Source of the DNA: a virus
Direction: 5' to 3' (one strand)
DNA length: 40,173 bases
Virus record (IMG/VR): IMGVR_UViG_3300045454_000125
Location: 1 to 40,173 of that record
Shown here in pieces: positions 24,255-30,474 of the stretch; the stretch's first letter is position 1; each line of letters begins with the position of its first letter. The translations under genes were made by a program, and so were the position numbers. A model generated the notes under the pieces. The model saw only the letters and a list, made by a program, of their open reading frames with translations, was not told the DNA's origin and did not search any database.

Positions 24255-24604
24255 GATGCCATTGCCTCCTGATGTTCGGTGATGATGACGACACACGGCG
24301 CGGGAAGGTTTGCGTCCCAGCACATCGTCAATCTCTCGCAAAGGCTGTCGTTCTTCACGACGCCATAATGCTGCATGGTGTCCAAGATCGCCTTGGCGCG
24401 GTTGTCGATATCAACGCGGGTGTTCTGCCTCATGAGCGCAATGGCTATGGAGAACGGTACGTCTAGCGGCTTCTCAGGGGCCTTGATGAAGTAACCGGCG
24501 TCACGCTGCCATTTCTTGTACGAGCGCGAGAGACGACGGGTCTTGCCCCATCCTTCGTATAGCTCCCATACGCTGGGAGGCATTGGGAGTTGGAAGCGCA
24601 TCAT
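24251..24604 (-). CDS. rusA: RusA-type Holliday junction resolvase
   Basis: A 117-aa nuclease. The metal site residues fit RusA spacing exactly: Asp65, Asp67 and Lys71 in TRVDIDNRAKAILDTMQ, and Asp86 in VVKNDSLCE. RusA dimers cut four-way junctions made during recombination and late replication, preparing DNA for packaging. AGGAGG five bases before the ATG at 24604. Partners in recombination (Rad52-like, SSB) lie on the rightward operon. Confidence 0.88.
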   Translation of the reverse strand: MMRFQLPMPPSVWELYEGWGKTRRLSRSYKKWQRDAGYFIKAPEKPLDVPFSIAIALMRQNTRVDIDNRAKAILDTMQHYGVVKNDSLCERLTMCWDANLPAPCVVIITEHQEAMAS

Positions 24605-24614
24605 GCACCCCTCC

Positions 24615-24896
24615 TCAAAAGCTCTGCGGCGGCGCGTACAGGCACAGCATCAAACCGTCGTCTGTCCCGCCTATCGTGCAGAGGTGGAATTGATCGTCTT
24701 GGCTCTGCTTTAGCTTCGGAGAGGTGTAGGACATCGTGCGACCGTTGATCGTCACGTAATAGCCTTCCTTCGTGGCCTTGACGGCGCTGGAGGGGATAGG
24801 CCGGCAGTCCTTGTCATTGCAGCACTCATAGGCGTACCACTCGTGAGCGAATGCCGGGACAGCAGCTAGGAGGAAGGCGAGAGCGTACTTGATCAT
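24615..24896 (-). CDS. secreted Cys-rich small protein (93 aa)
   Basis: Signal peptide MIKYALAFLLAAVPAFA, then HEWYAYECCNDKDCRPIPSS with three Cys, and two more Cys near the C-terminus; probably disulphide-bonded in the periplasm. I associate this type with rhizobial prophages, function unknown. The start at 24896 has GAGG eight bases upstream and puts the signal peptide at the N-terminus. Its position at the head of the rusA-nusG block, back to back with a + strand pair, suggests its own promoter. Possible roles: exclusion or envelope modification. Confidence 0.7.
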   Translation of the reverse strand: MIKYALAFLLAAVPAFAHEWYAYECCNDKDCRPIPSSAVKATKEGYYVTINGRTMSYTSPKLKQSQDDQFHLCTIGGTDDGLMLCLYAPPQSF

Positions 24897-24908
24897 GCAA
24901 AATACCTC

Positions 24909-24937
24909 TTGCATTCTAGGGCCAATGGTCCTATATT
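24909..24937 (+). promoter_or_regulatory. promoter with inverted repeat in the spacer
   Basis: TTGCAT at 24909-24914 and TATATT at 24932-24937 with 17 bases between. The spacer holds TAGGGCC-AAT-GGTCCTA (24917-24933), an inverted repeat with one mismatch. Same design as the promoter at 20647 but with a different operator word. It precedes the two-gene + strand island at 24965. Confidence 0.6.
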
Positions 24938-24964
24938 GATTTCACCAACCAAGGAGATCAAGTC

Positions 24965-25183
24965 ATGAACCCCGAGATCGCTGCACTCATCGCCCGCAAG
25001 AAAGCCGAACGCGTTGCCAAGGGCTTCGGTATGCGCATCATCCACGAGGAAGGCCCCGACTTCACCGGCTACTACGCCGACAAGGCCACTTTTGATGAGC
25101 AGTACGCAATCGCCGTTTCGCTGATCGGCAAGAGGCACCGCAGCGGCGTTATCATCAAAGCCGTTGAGCAGATCACCGCATGA
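24965..25183 (+). CDS. small hypothetical protein (72 aa)
   Basis: Basic N-terminal helix (PEIAALIARKKAERVAKGFG) and a small mixed alpha/beta remainder. Unrecognised. AAGGAGAT upstream of the ATG and a promoter at 24909 support it; ATGA overlap with the HTH gene downstream. The opposite frame at 24893-25369 is a shadow. Confidence 0.75.
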   Translation: MNPEIAALIARKKAERVAKGFGMRIIHEEGPDFTGYYADKATFDEQYAIAVSLIGKRHRSGVIIKAVEQITA

Positions 25184-25365
25184 CACCTCAAGACCTTCAG
25201 CAACGCGCTTCGGCGCTGTATGGCGACGACTGGCAATCACCTCTTGCCCGTCGTGTTTGCGTTGATGCTCGTACCGTTCGCCGCTGGAAGGCTGGAGAGC
25301 GTGAGATACCGTCATGGCTTGAATGGGCCATTGGCATTCTTGAGAGGCATGAGAACGAGCGTTGA
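25180..25365 (+). CDS. small helix-turn-helix protein (61 aa)
   Basis: Short DNA-binding protein: helix-turn-helix with recognition helix in VCVDARTVRRWKAGEREIPS, a Cro/YdaS-like pattern. Translationally coupled to the upstream gene. It may regulate the promoter at 24909, whose spacer holds an inverted repeat (inference). Ends back to back with the minus gene at 25366. Confidence 0.75.
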   Translation: MTPQDLQQRASALYGDDWQSPLARRVCVDARTVRRWKAGEREIPSWLEWAIGILERHENER

Positions 25366-26019
25366 TCATGCTGCAAGCTCCTTTGCCGGCTTTGCCATCC
25401 GGGCGATTGAGATCAGTAGTTCTCGGAATTCCTTGGGCGTACCTATGCGCGGGCTGCTGTCCGTGCCGCCGCCTCGTGCGCCAACTTCGCCAAGCCTCTT
25501 GGCCCGCTTCAGACCCATGCGCTCGACCACGGCAGGGTCAAATGTCGGGTCGGCATAGCCCCACCGAAGAGACGGCAGATCTTTAGCCTCGATGCCGTAC
25601 ACGACCAGAAGCGTCGGTTTGCGGGCGTAGTGGCCATAGCGGCCCTGCTCTACGCAGCAAGTCCAGCCACCCTCAAAGTCCGCCATGATCCAGCCACCGG
25701 CACGGTCTGGCGTCGTGAGGCCATGATGGGGCCAAGCAAGTGAACCCCACGGATGTTCAATAACGCCGCCCCACTTGCGAGCCGCTGCAAGTGCATGGGA
25801 GAAGCAACCGCCGTCGTCTCCAAGCTTCTTGCGTGCGCCGGTCTTCTTGACAGTGAGAGGCTGGCCAAACCACATTTTGCCCCAGCGCTGGCATGGAGGA
25901 TGAGCAACCACCGGCCACGGGCCTTCGTACAGCCTGGCGTCACGGTCTTGGTCCCACGGGTCCACGCCGGCCAATCCGTAATAGCTGCCATTGGTTTCGA
26001 CGTAGAGAGCGGCGATCAT
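25366..26019 (-). CDS. degenerate C5-methyltransferase-like phage protein
   Basis: A 217-aa protein. AALYVETNGSYYGLAGVDPW recalls a Rossmann glycine region, VVAHPPCQRWGKMW contains PPCQ like motif IV of cytosine-C5 methyltransferases, and GVIEHPWGS is where the ENV motif would be. The normal motif I and target-recognition regions are not seen, so DNA methylation is not assured. I regard it as a known but uncharacterised phage family. Start overlaps a possible 24-aa frame upstream as ATGA. Convergent with the HTH gene without any gap. Confidence 0.6.
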   Translation of the reverse strand: MIAALYVETNGSYYGLAGVDPWDQDRDARLYEGPWPVVAHPPCQRWGKMWFGQPLTVKKTGARKKLGDDGGCFSHALAAARKWGGVIEHPWGSLAWPHHGLTTPDRAGGWIMADFEGGWTCCVEQGRYGHYARKPTLLVVYGIEAKDLPSLRWGYADPTFDPAVVERMGLKRAKRLGEVGARGGGTDSSPRIGTPKEFRELLISIARMAKPAKELAA

Positions 26020-26090
26020 TTCCCATCATCCTTCAGCTCTGGCGCGATCCACTCGGCAACGCTTGCCAGCCCGTTAGCTCTGGCCAGCAT
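26016..26090 (-). CDS. possible 24-aa coupled peptide
   Basis: A minus-strand frame from ATG at 26090 (MLARANGLASVAEWIAPELK then DDGK) whose TGA overlaps the next ATG as ATGA. Composition is protein-like, but there is no good ribosome site and the frame is open further into the upstream gene. It would fill the 54-base gap between two operon genes. Confidence 0.3.
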   Translation of the reverse strand: MLARANGLASVAEWIAPELKDDGK

Positions 26091-26400
26091 CCAGCGGGCT
26101 ATCCGTGCCCGTACCGAGAGAGGCAATTTTGCGATCCAAGATTTCGAGACGCGCCCTTGTTTCTGTATATTCACGCTTCAATTCCTCAATTCGCGCCGCC
26201 CGCAGCGCATCCATTTCTTCGCTGTCGATCCGCCGTGCCGTTCCCTCGTAGATCGAGCGGGCGCGGCGAACCGTGAATTCCTTGTGCACACGCGGAGAAA
26301 TGAACCGCACTGCCTGATAGAAAACGTTGTCCAGCTTGCCATATCGGCGCGGCGGAAACGCCTGGATGAAAATGTCTCTTGCCTCGAAAACGGTACTCAT
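26074..26400 (-). CDS. hypothetical coiled-coil protein (108 aa)
   Basis: Begins STVFEARDIFIQAFPPRRYG; the middle is basic and helical (RVHKEFTVRRARSIYEGTAR), the end a coiled coil (ELKREYTETRARLEILDRKI). The basic middle could bind DNA. The start at 26400 has AGGAAG six bases upstream. It is divergent from the + strand gene at 26513. Confidence 0.7.
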   Translation of the reverse strand: MSTVFEARDIFIQAFPPRRYGKLDNVFYQAVRFISPRVHKEFTVRRARSIYEGTARRIDSEEMDALRAARIEELKREYTETRARLEILDRKIASLGTGTDSPLDAGQS

Positions 26401-26445
26401 TACGGTCTTCCTAGCTTTGGTCCGCTTGGGGGAACTCCCCTGTTG

Positions 26446-26474
26446 CTTGTCGTGACTTCCCAACACCTTGTCGT
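26446..26474 (+). repeat. direct repeat CTTGTCGT, 21 bp apart
   Basis: CTTGTCGT occurs at 26446-26453 and 26467-26474, two helical turns apart, in the intergenic region between divergent genes. Such spacing is common for paired protein-binding sites, but two 8-base copies can be chance. No clear promoter hexamers were found here. Confidence 0.3.
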
Positions 26475-26512
26475 TCTCCTGTGAGAGGTTCGAAGCGTTA
26501 GGAGACGAACCG

Positions 26513-26701
26513 ATGCATTCACTTGAAAACGAACTCGATACATTCCGCCCAATCGGGGAAACCTTTGTTCTGGTCGTTGGCGCGATCTGTCCAAAGGCTC
26601 TAGAATTTGTGCTGGCGACAGCGGGAGGAGACTGCCGCCAGCTAGTTACGCGCCGGGAGGAGGAGGAGCGCGTAACCGGTAACTTTAAGCGTCGCGATTA
26701 A
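26513..26701 (+). CDS. small hypothetical protein (62 aa)
   Basis: Starts HSLENELDTFRPIGETFVLV; short hydrophobic middle, charged end (RREEEERVTGNFKRRD). Unrecognised. AGGAGA seven bases before the ATG at 26513. A single-gene + strand island; its last 17 bases overlap the 3' end of a minus-strand membrane-protein gene. Confidence 0.6.
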   Translation: MHSLENELDTFRPIGETFVLVVGAICPKALEFVLATAGGDCRQLVTRREEEERVTGNFKRRD

Positions 26702-26891
26702 GGTCGCGGACAAAACCCTCTAGCTCGCATTGGAGCTTCACAACGTCCACTTCCGGCTCACGATGCCGCGCCCATATCCAGATGATCAGGGATAGGAACA
26801 GGGCAATGCCAAGAGCGCCGACGTATACGAAGTCAACGAATGGGCTGAGCAGAGCCAGGACGAATGCGGATAGGCCGAGAGCTTTGGTCAT
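26685..26891 (-). CDS. small two-helix membrane protein (68 aa)
   Basis: Two hydrophobic stretches (about 5-20 and 22-41, ending LFLSLIIWIWARH) then an acidic, helical cytoplasmic-type tail (KLQCELEGFVRDLNRDA). The start at 26891 is set by ATGA overlap with the upstream gene. Last of a run of four coupled short genes (27337 to 26685), three of them membrane proteins. Function unknown. Confidence 0.65.
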   Translation of the reverse strand: MTKALGLSAFVLALLSPFVDFVYVGALGIALFLSLIIWIWARHREPEVDVVKLQCELEGFVRDLNRDA

Positions 26892-27061
26892 TTCCGGTCC
26901 CCTCTGCGCTTGGCGTACTGCTCTACGAAGTCTTCGTCGTATGCGAGGTCGTTTTCTTCCGGCAAAATCCAGGTGATGAGAGCGGCTGAAGCAAGGCAAC
27001 CGAAGACAATGGCAGAGGCCAGAACAAAACCGGCAATGATGGCTTGCGCGATTAGGCTCAT
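26888..27061 (-). CDS. small membrane protein (57 aa)
   Basis: One long or two short membrane helices at residues about 5-33 (LIAQAIIAGFVLASAIVFGC and on), followed by an acidic then basic tail (YDEDFVEQYAKRRGDRK). ATGA overlaps on both sides. Unrecognised; the tight coupling suggests a complex with its neighbours. Confidence 0.65.
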   Translation of the reverse strand: MSLIAQAIIAGFVLASAIVFGCLASAALITWILPEENDLAYDEDFVEQYAKRRGDRK

Positions 27062-27231
27062 GGCGACACCTTCACGCAGGAGTTTTCGATCCATGACTTG
27101 CCAGCGGTGATGCAAGCAAGACGAGCCTGCTGCTCATTGCCCGTCTCGACGTAGATCAGGAAACCCATGCCGAAGAAGATGCCGGCCACCAGAGCCAAGA
27201 ACCCAAACAAGACGAAGTCTTCCGAGTACAT
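27058..27231 (-). CDS. small membrane protein with two Cys (57 aa)
   Basis: One membrane helix at about 7-28 (VLFGFLALVAGIFFGMGFLI) and a C-terminal part containing two Cys (ARLACITAGKSWIENSCVKV). Starts one base after the 34-aa gene and overlaps the following gene by four. If the C-terminus is periplasmic the Cys could pair. Unrecognised. Confidence 0.65.
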   Translation of the reverse strand: MYSEDFVLFGFLALVAGIFFGMGFLIYVETGNEQQARLACITAGKSWIENSCVKVSP

Positions 27232-27232
27232 G

Positions 27233-27337
27233 TCAGTTTCCCTTCCCTTGCCGCGCCACATTCGGGCGCTCGTTGCGGACCACGCCCTCGATCTCTCGCT
27301 GGGCGCATTTGTCGATGCCGGTGGTGATGGTGATCAT
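27233..27337 (-). CDS. 34-aa soluble peptide gene
   Basis: Reads MITITTGIDKCAQREIEGVV and then a basic, Asn-rich end. Ends one base before the 57-aa membrane gene. The opening resembles MITTNHTINGQ of the protein at 27702-28040. It lies at the 3' end of a long open frame, the upper part of which is only antisense to the + gene. Weak ribosome site (GAGAGG). Confidence 0.5.
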   Translation of the reverse strand: MITITTGIDKCAQREIEGVVRNERPNVARQGKGN

Positions 27338-27430
27338 GCTGCGGCCCTCTCGGCTGGACGCCCCTTGGCATGCCGTGCGAAGGTGCAGTTGCCAAAAGAC
27401 CAACGCACAACCGCCAAGGAGCGAACTGAA

Positions 27431-27766
27431 ATGCAGAAGCCCATGCGCATCGAATTGAAGTCGATGGAGCACAACGAGCCGTCCAGGTCGTGGACCGTCA
27501 ACTTCCTCGCAAAAGCCCCGTTCGTCGGGGTGATCCTGTTTTCCGTCAACGTCGAAGACAGCGATCCAGACCCGCAGGGAGAACCGGTAAAGAGGTCGCC
27601 CGAAGACGTGCTCGGGCGAGCGAGACGAAGGGCCGCAATCGGCTTGGGCGCAATCGCTGCCGTTGCGATGGATGGCGTAGACGAGGGCTTCAAAAGTGCC
27701 GTCACAGCGGAAGTCCTCGCTCTGACATCTGTGCCAAGCGCACCTGACGCCGAACATGCTGGTTAA
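27431..27766 (+). CDS. hypothetical protein (111 aa)
   Basis: Starts with a beta-rich part (RIELKSMEHNEPSRSWTVNF, then APFVGVILFSVNVED), followed by a helical, Ala-rich part. Unrecognised. AAGGAG nine bases before the ATG at 27431 rather than the earlier open frame decides the start. A single-gene + strand island; its 3' end overlaps the minus gene at 27702 by 65 bases. Confidence 0.65.
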   Translation: MQKPMRIELKSMEHNEPSRSWTVNFLAKAPFVGVILFSVNVEDSDPDPQGEPVKRSPEDVLGRARRRAAIGLGAIAAVAMDGVDEGFKSAVTAEVLALTSVPSAPDAEHAG

Positions 27767-28040
27767 TGACCATCGATCGGACCATTTCAGCGAACTCGGG
27801 GCCTGTCGGAGTTTTCCGGCGGGCTTCTTCGCCTGTGCCAACATCAACGCCGACCAGAGCACAGCAAAGGTCGCGGAAGTCGGCTTCACCAATGAGATCG
27901 GGAAGGCATTCGAGTGCATACTTCATGTTTCCTGCCTTCATTTTCTCAATGATCTTGTTTTCGTTTTCGATCAGCTCTTTGAGCTGCTGCTCAAGGTCGA
28001 GATAGGACTGTCCGTTGATGGTGTGATTGGTCGTGATCAT
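27702..28040 (-). CDS. hypothetical protein (112 aa)
   Basis: Helical; LDLEQQLKELIENENKIIEK suggests a coiled coil, followed by LPDLIGEADFRDLCCALVGV. Unrecognised. Fourth gene behind the Cro-like gene, with ATGA overlap upstream. The convergent 65-base overlap with the + gene at 27431 suggests that the latter was inserted. Confidence 0.7.
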   Translation of the reverse strand: MITTNHTINGQSYLDLEQQLKELIENENKIIEKMKAGNMKYALECLPDLIGEADFRDLCCALVGVDVGTGEEARRKTPTGPEFAEMVRSMVINQHVRRQVRLAQMSERGLPL

Positions 28041-28474
28041 GCTGCCTGAACCCCTCGCCCTTCAGCTTCGAGCGCATCAGCATGTTCCTGACGAGAGCGA
28101 GCGGCTTTGCGAAGCTGTTCAACATTCCATGCTCGCTCTTCCTCGGTCAGCTCGGAACGCTTCTTGTAAAGCGGCTCTTCGCCAGCCTTGCGGGGCAGAG
28201 GGTATCGGTCCTGAAGCTTTCCCGAGAACAGAACACCCTGAGCGCCATAGACTTCGTTATCTTCGGCATCCGGGTCAGCGTTCTTCGCAAGGAAGCGACG
28301 AGCCATATTCATCAGGTGTTCGAGGCTGGCGTACTGCAAATGCGGCTCGACTTCGCCGCTCTCGAAGTGCTTATAGACCTTGTAAGCTAGGGTCTTGGGG
28401 CCTACGACAATCGCATCACCCAGCTTTTCATACTGGCGCTGCATTTCAGTCATTATCTGCTTGTGCTGGCTCAT
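28037..28474 (-). CDS. hypothetical early protein (145 aa)
   Basis: Helical and charged; central region LEHLMNMARRFLAKNADPDA and C-terminal ERAWNVEQLRKAARSRQEHA. No recognised domain. ATGA-coupled on both sides in the leftward early operon, so made soon after induction. Confidence 0.7.
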   Translation of the reverse strand: MSQHKQIMTEMQRQYEKLGDAIVVGPKTLAYKVYKHFESGEVEPHLQYASLEHLMNMARRFLAKNADPDAEDNEVYGAQGVLFSGKLQDRYPLPRKAGEEPLYKKRSELTEEERAWNVEQLRKAARSRQEHADALEAEGRGVQAA

Positions 28475-29175
28475 ACGGCTGTTTCCAATTGTTCGAGGAA
28501 AAAACGGACCATCGGAGCAAGACGCTTCACGTCTTCACGCATCGGGTCGGACATTTCAGAGATGAGAAAAGAGGGTTCCTTGGACAGGATGCCGTCACGC
28601 TCGAAGTCTTTGAGGCGTCCCCAAAGCCACAGCGCGGACTGGTCCATGACCTTCTGCGGCTCTGCCTTTGGCTTCGATATAACCTCGCGGTGAACCTTCG
28701 CCTTCGTGGGCTCTTCGCCTCTGGATATGATCTCCTCGACTACCCGTTCAGTGATGCCCGGACTTGCGACTTCGGCGTCACGGATCTGACGTGCTTCGTG
28801 GATCTCTTTGTGGGTAAGGCCGATGTCTTTGACACTTGGCGCTTCCAAAGCGGAAGTGCTACGGCCTTGGTTCGGAGCCCGAACCTCCCCCCTGTCCTGC
28901 GCAGCATCATACTCCTCAGCCAACCTCATCTTGGCGCGAGCCTCGATAATCAACGCATCTGCTTGAGCGCGGTAGACTTCGGCCAGAACCGTGTCGTGGG
29001 CCTGCTTTGCCTTAGCAAGACGGCCTGCGCTCTTTGCGGCATCGTAGGCAACCCGAGCCATGTCACGGGCTTCAAGCACCTCAGCGCTGGATTTTGCAGA
29101 CACGAGCGCGGCTGCAGCCCGATCGAGAAGAGCCGGAAGCGTGGCGCCAGTATCAATCGTCGCAAGCATATTCAT
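28471..29175 (-). CDS. helical protein with HTH-like segment (234 aa)
   Basis: Residues 30-95 are a long Ala-rich helical region; around 115-140 the segment SVKDIGLTHKEIHEARQIRD looks like a helix-turn-helix. This architecture is familiar from phages and plasmids of Hyphomicrobiales, where it is usually left as hypothetical or loosely linked to ParB-like proteins. Role unknown: DNA binding is likely. The ATG at 29175 overlaps the Cro-like stop as ATGA. Confidence 0.7.
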   Translation of the reverse strand: MNMLATIDTGATLPALLDRAAAALVSAKSSAEVLEARDMARVAYDAAKSAGRLAKAKQAHDTVLAEVYRAQADALIIEARAKMRLAEEYDAAQDRGEVRAPNQGRSTSALEAPSVKDIGLTHKEIHEARQIRDAEVASPGITERVVEEIISRGEEPTKAKVHREVISKPKAEPQKVMDQSALWLWGRLKDFERDGILSKEPSFLISEMSDPMREDVKRLAPMVRFFLEQLETAV

Positions 29176-29375
29176 TCCGCTGCCTCCGAAGTGTGTTCAG
29201 AAACGAGCCTATCGATCAGCTTCATCACTGGACCTGACGGGTTTGCCTTGCCGTTGATCCACTTGGACACCGTGCCCTGGTCAACACCGAGTTCATCGGC
29301 AAAGCGTGGCTGGTTCATGCCGAGAGTTTCCATCGCGGCTTTGACGATCTGGGAGTGTGTGAGTTCGTTCTGCAT
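29172..29375 (-). CDS. Cro-like helix-turn-helix regulator (67 aa)
   Basis: HTH_3-type protein: HSQIVKAAMETLGMNQPRFA then DELGVDQGTVSKWINGKANP, with the recognition helix in GTVSKWINGK. It is divergent from the CI-like gene and first in the leftward early operon, the position of cro. The start at 29375 is preferred over ATG at 29390 because the promoter's -10 (29382-29387) lies between them; RNA would begin at or very near the ATG, so the message may be leaderless. Confidence 0.85.
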   Translation of the reverse strand: MQNELTHSQIVKAAMETLGMNQPRFADELGVDQGTVSKWINGKANPSGPVMKLIDRLVSEHTSEAAE

Positions 29376-29381
29376 GACGCC

Positions 29382-29410
29382 AAGATGCATAACGCATTCT
29401 TTGTTGTCAA
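29382..29410 (-). promoter_or_regulatory. leftward early promoter (PL-like)
   Basis: On the minus strand, TTGACA (29410-29405), 17 bases, then CATCTT (29387-29382). The -10 is weak, but the whole 29-base unit matches the rightward early promoter at 30967-30995 in 21 positions, including the operator word AGAATGC-NN-N-ATGCAT inside the spacer. Transcription would start close to 29375. Confidence 0.6.
29384..29398. promoter_or_regulatory. operator O1: GATGC-N5-GCATT
   Basis: GATGCATAACGCATT, a palindrome with half-site ATGC and five-base centre. It covers the -10 end of the leftward promoter, so binding would shut off the Cro-like operon. Same word as at 29409, 30945 and 30979. Confidence 0.75.
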
Positions 29411-29423
29411 TGCCTATCGCATT
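29409..29423. promoter_or_regulatory. operator O2: AATGC-N5-GCATT
   Basis: AATGCCTATCGCATT, a perfect 5-5-5 palindrome with centre 25 bp from O1. It touches the -35 of the leftward promoter and lies upstream of cI, so it could both repress the leftward promoter and influence cI transcription. Confidence 0.75.
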
Positions 29424-29439
29424 TTTCTTTTCGCTAGAG

Positions 29440-29454
29440 AATGCATATGGCAGA
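29440..29454. promoter_or_regulatory. degenerate operator O3 over the cI start
   Basis: AATGCATATGGCAGA keeps the left half-site AATGC and GCA of the right one. It covers both possible cI start codons (29441 and 29447). A weak site here would give negative autoregulation at high repressor level, by analogy with lambda OR3. Confidence 0.45.
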
Positions 29455-30139
29455 TGACATCGAAATTGGCCGTCGCTTGAAGGCGGCGCGAGAAGCTTCG
29501 GGATACGGCACCGCAAAGGCGGCGGCTGAAGCCTTGGGCATCCCATATGCGACCTATGTCCAGCACGAGAACGGGCGGCGGGGCATAGTCCGCGAAGCCG
29601 ATCTCTATGCGCGGCGGTTCAAGATTTCGCTCGACTGGCTGATGCGCGGGAGAGGCGAAGCGCCGGGCCCAACGGATCGGCTTGTCGAAGTGGCCGCGCC
29701 GATTGGCGGGGTCAAGATCAAGGGCAAGGTGGCGGCGAATACCTGGATGAGCGTTGACGACATGGATTTTGGCTATGACGATGAGGAGTTTGTTCCAGTC
29801 GTCGGAGGCTATCCAGTCGATATGCAGTTTGCCCTCAGAGTTGACGGCAACTGCCTGAATAAGGTCGCAGCACACGGCGATCTGCTTGTCTGCCTAGACA
29901 TCATCAAAGCACTGGTAGACATCAAGCCTGACGATCTCGTGATTGTGGAGCGCAGCCGTTTCGATGGGCAGATGGTCGAAAGAACCGCCAAGAGAGTTCG
30001 CCGGTCGGTATCTGGCTTTGAGCTATGGCCAGAAAGCACCGATCCGGCGCATCAAGATCCAATCATCCTTGAAGAGAAGCGCGAAGCGGAAGAGGTTCGA
30101 GTGATCGGCAAAGTGCTGTGGATCATGAGGAAACCATGA
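29447..30139 (+). CDS. CI-like phage repressor with altered S24 protease site
   Basis: A 230-aa repressor. Residues about 5-62 are an HTH domain (LKAAREASGYGTAKAAAEAL then YATYVQHENGRR). The C-terminal half has the LexA/CI (S24) layout. Lambda's VEGNSM, with the catalytic Ser, is here VDGNCL, so Cys136 replaces Ser. The Lys is kept (Lys182 in TAKRVRR). The cleavage site, Ala-Gly in lambda (VQAG), is here VAAN (95-98). Dimer contacts may persist without efficient self-cleavage. Starts at 29441 or 29447; ribosome site poor. ATGA-coupled to the next gene. Confidence 0.85.
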   Translation: MADDIEIGRRLKAAREASGYGTAKAAAEALGIPYATYVQHENGRRGIVREADLYARRFKISLDWLMRGRGEAPGPTDRLVEVAAPIGGVKIKGKVAANTWMSVDDMDFGYDDEEFVPVVGGYPVDMQFALRVDGNCLNKVAAHGDLLVCLDIIKALVDIKPDDLVIVERSRFDGQMVERTAKRVRRSVSGFELWPESTDPAHQDPIILEEKREAEEVRVIGKVLWIMRKP

Positions 30140-30474
30140 ACGACCAAGACATCGAGGAGCTGACTGAGAGCATTCAAAGCTGCTTGGCAGTTTGCAAGGA
30201 GATGTCCGAAAAGTTGATTGAACATCGCGGCCACATGGCGGCTATCGAGCTTTCGATTTTCGCGATGGCTGAGCAACTGGCGGCGTCGGGCAGCATCAAC
30301 GGGAAACAGGCATCAAATCGGATGCTTGAGCTTTCGAAGGCGATAGAGCCGCCTGCATTCCTCGAAAAGATCGGGAAGCACATAGACGCTCGTGCGCTGC
30401 GGTTGCGGCAGCTTCAAGGGCCAGAAGGCCCTCGGCCTCCTCGCGGGTCACGACCGAAGCTTGTTCAGGATTGA
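30136..30474 (+). CDS. hypothetical protein co-transcribed with cI (112 aa)
   Basis: Helical acidic N-terminal half (NDQDIEELTESIQSCLAVCK then EMSEKLIEHRGHMAAIELSI), basic Pro-rich C-terminus (GPRPPRGSRPKLVQD). Overlaps the cI stop as ATGA, so it should be made in the lysogen. Candidates are a repressor partner or a superinfection-exclusion factor in the manner of rex, but no family is recognised. Confidence 0.7.
   Translation: MNDQDIEELTESIQSCLAVCKEMSEKLIEHRGHMAAIELSIFAMAEQLAASGSINGKQASNRMLELSKAIEPPAFLEKIGKHIDARALRLRQLQGPEGPRPPRGSRPKLVQD

Noticed and set aside
24893-25369. 158-codon minus frame
   Set aside because: Antisense to two + genes that have a promoter, a good ribosome site and an HTH motif.
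27338-27919. upper part of a 228-codon minus frame
   Set aside because: Antisense to the + gene at 27431 and overlapping the coupled minus gene; only its last 34 codons, with a separate ATG, look real.
28027-29457. 476-codon + strand open frame
   Set aside because: It lies fully antisense to four coupled minus-strand genes, including a clear Cro-like regulator, has no ribosome site and a composition (many Arg, Ser, Leu) typical of shadow frames.
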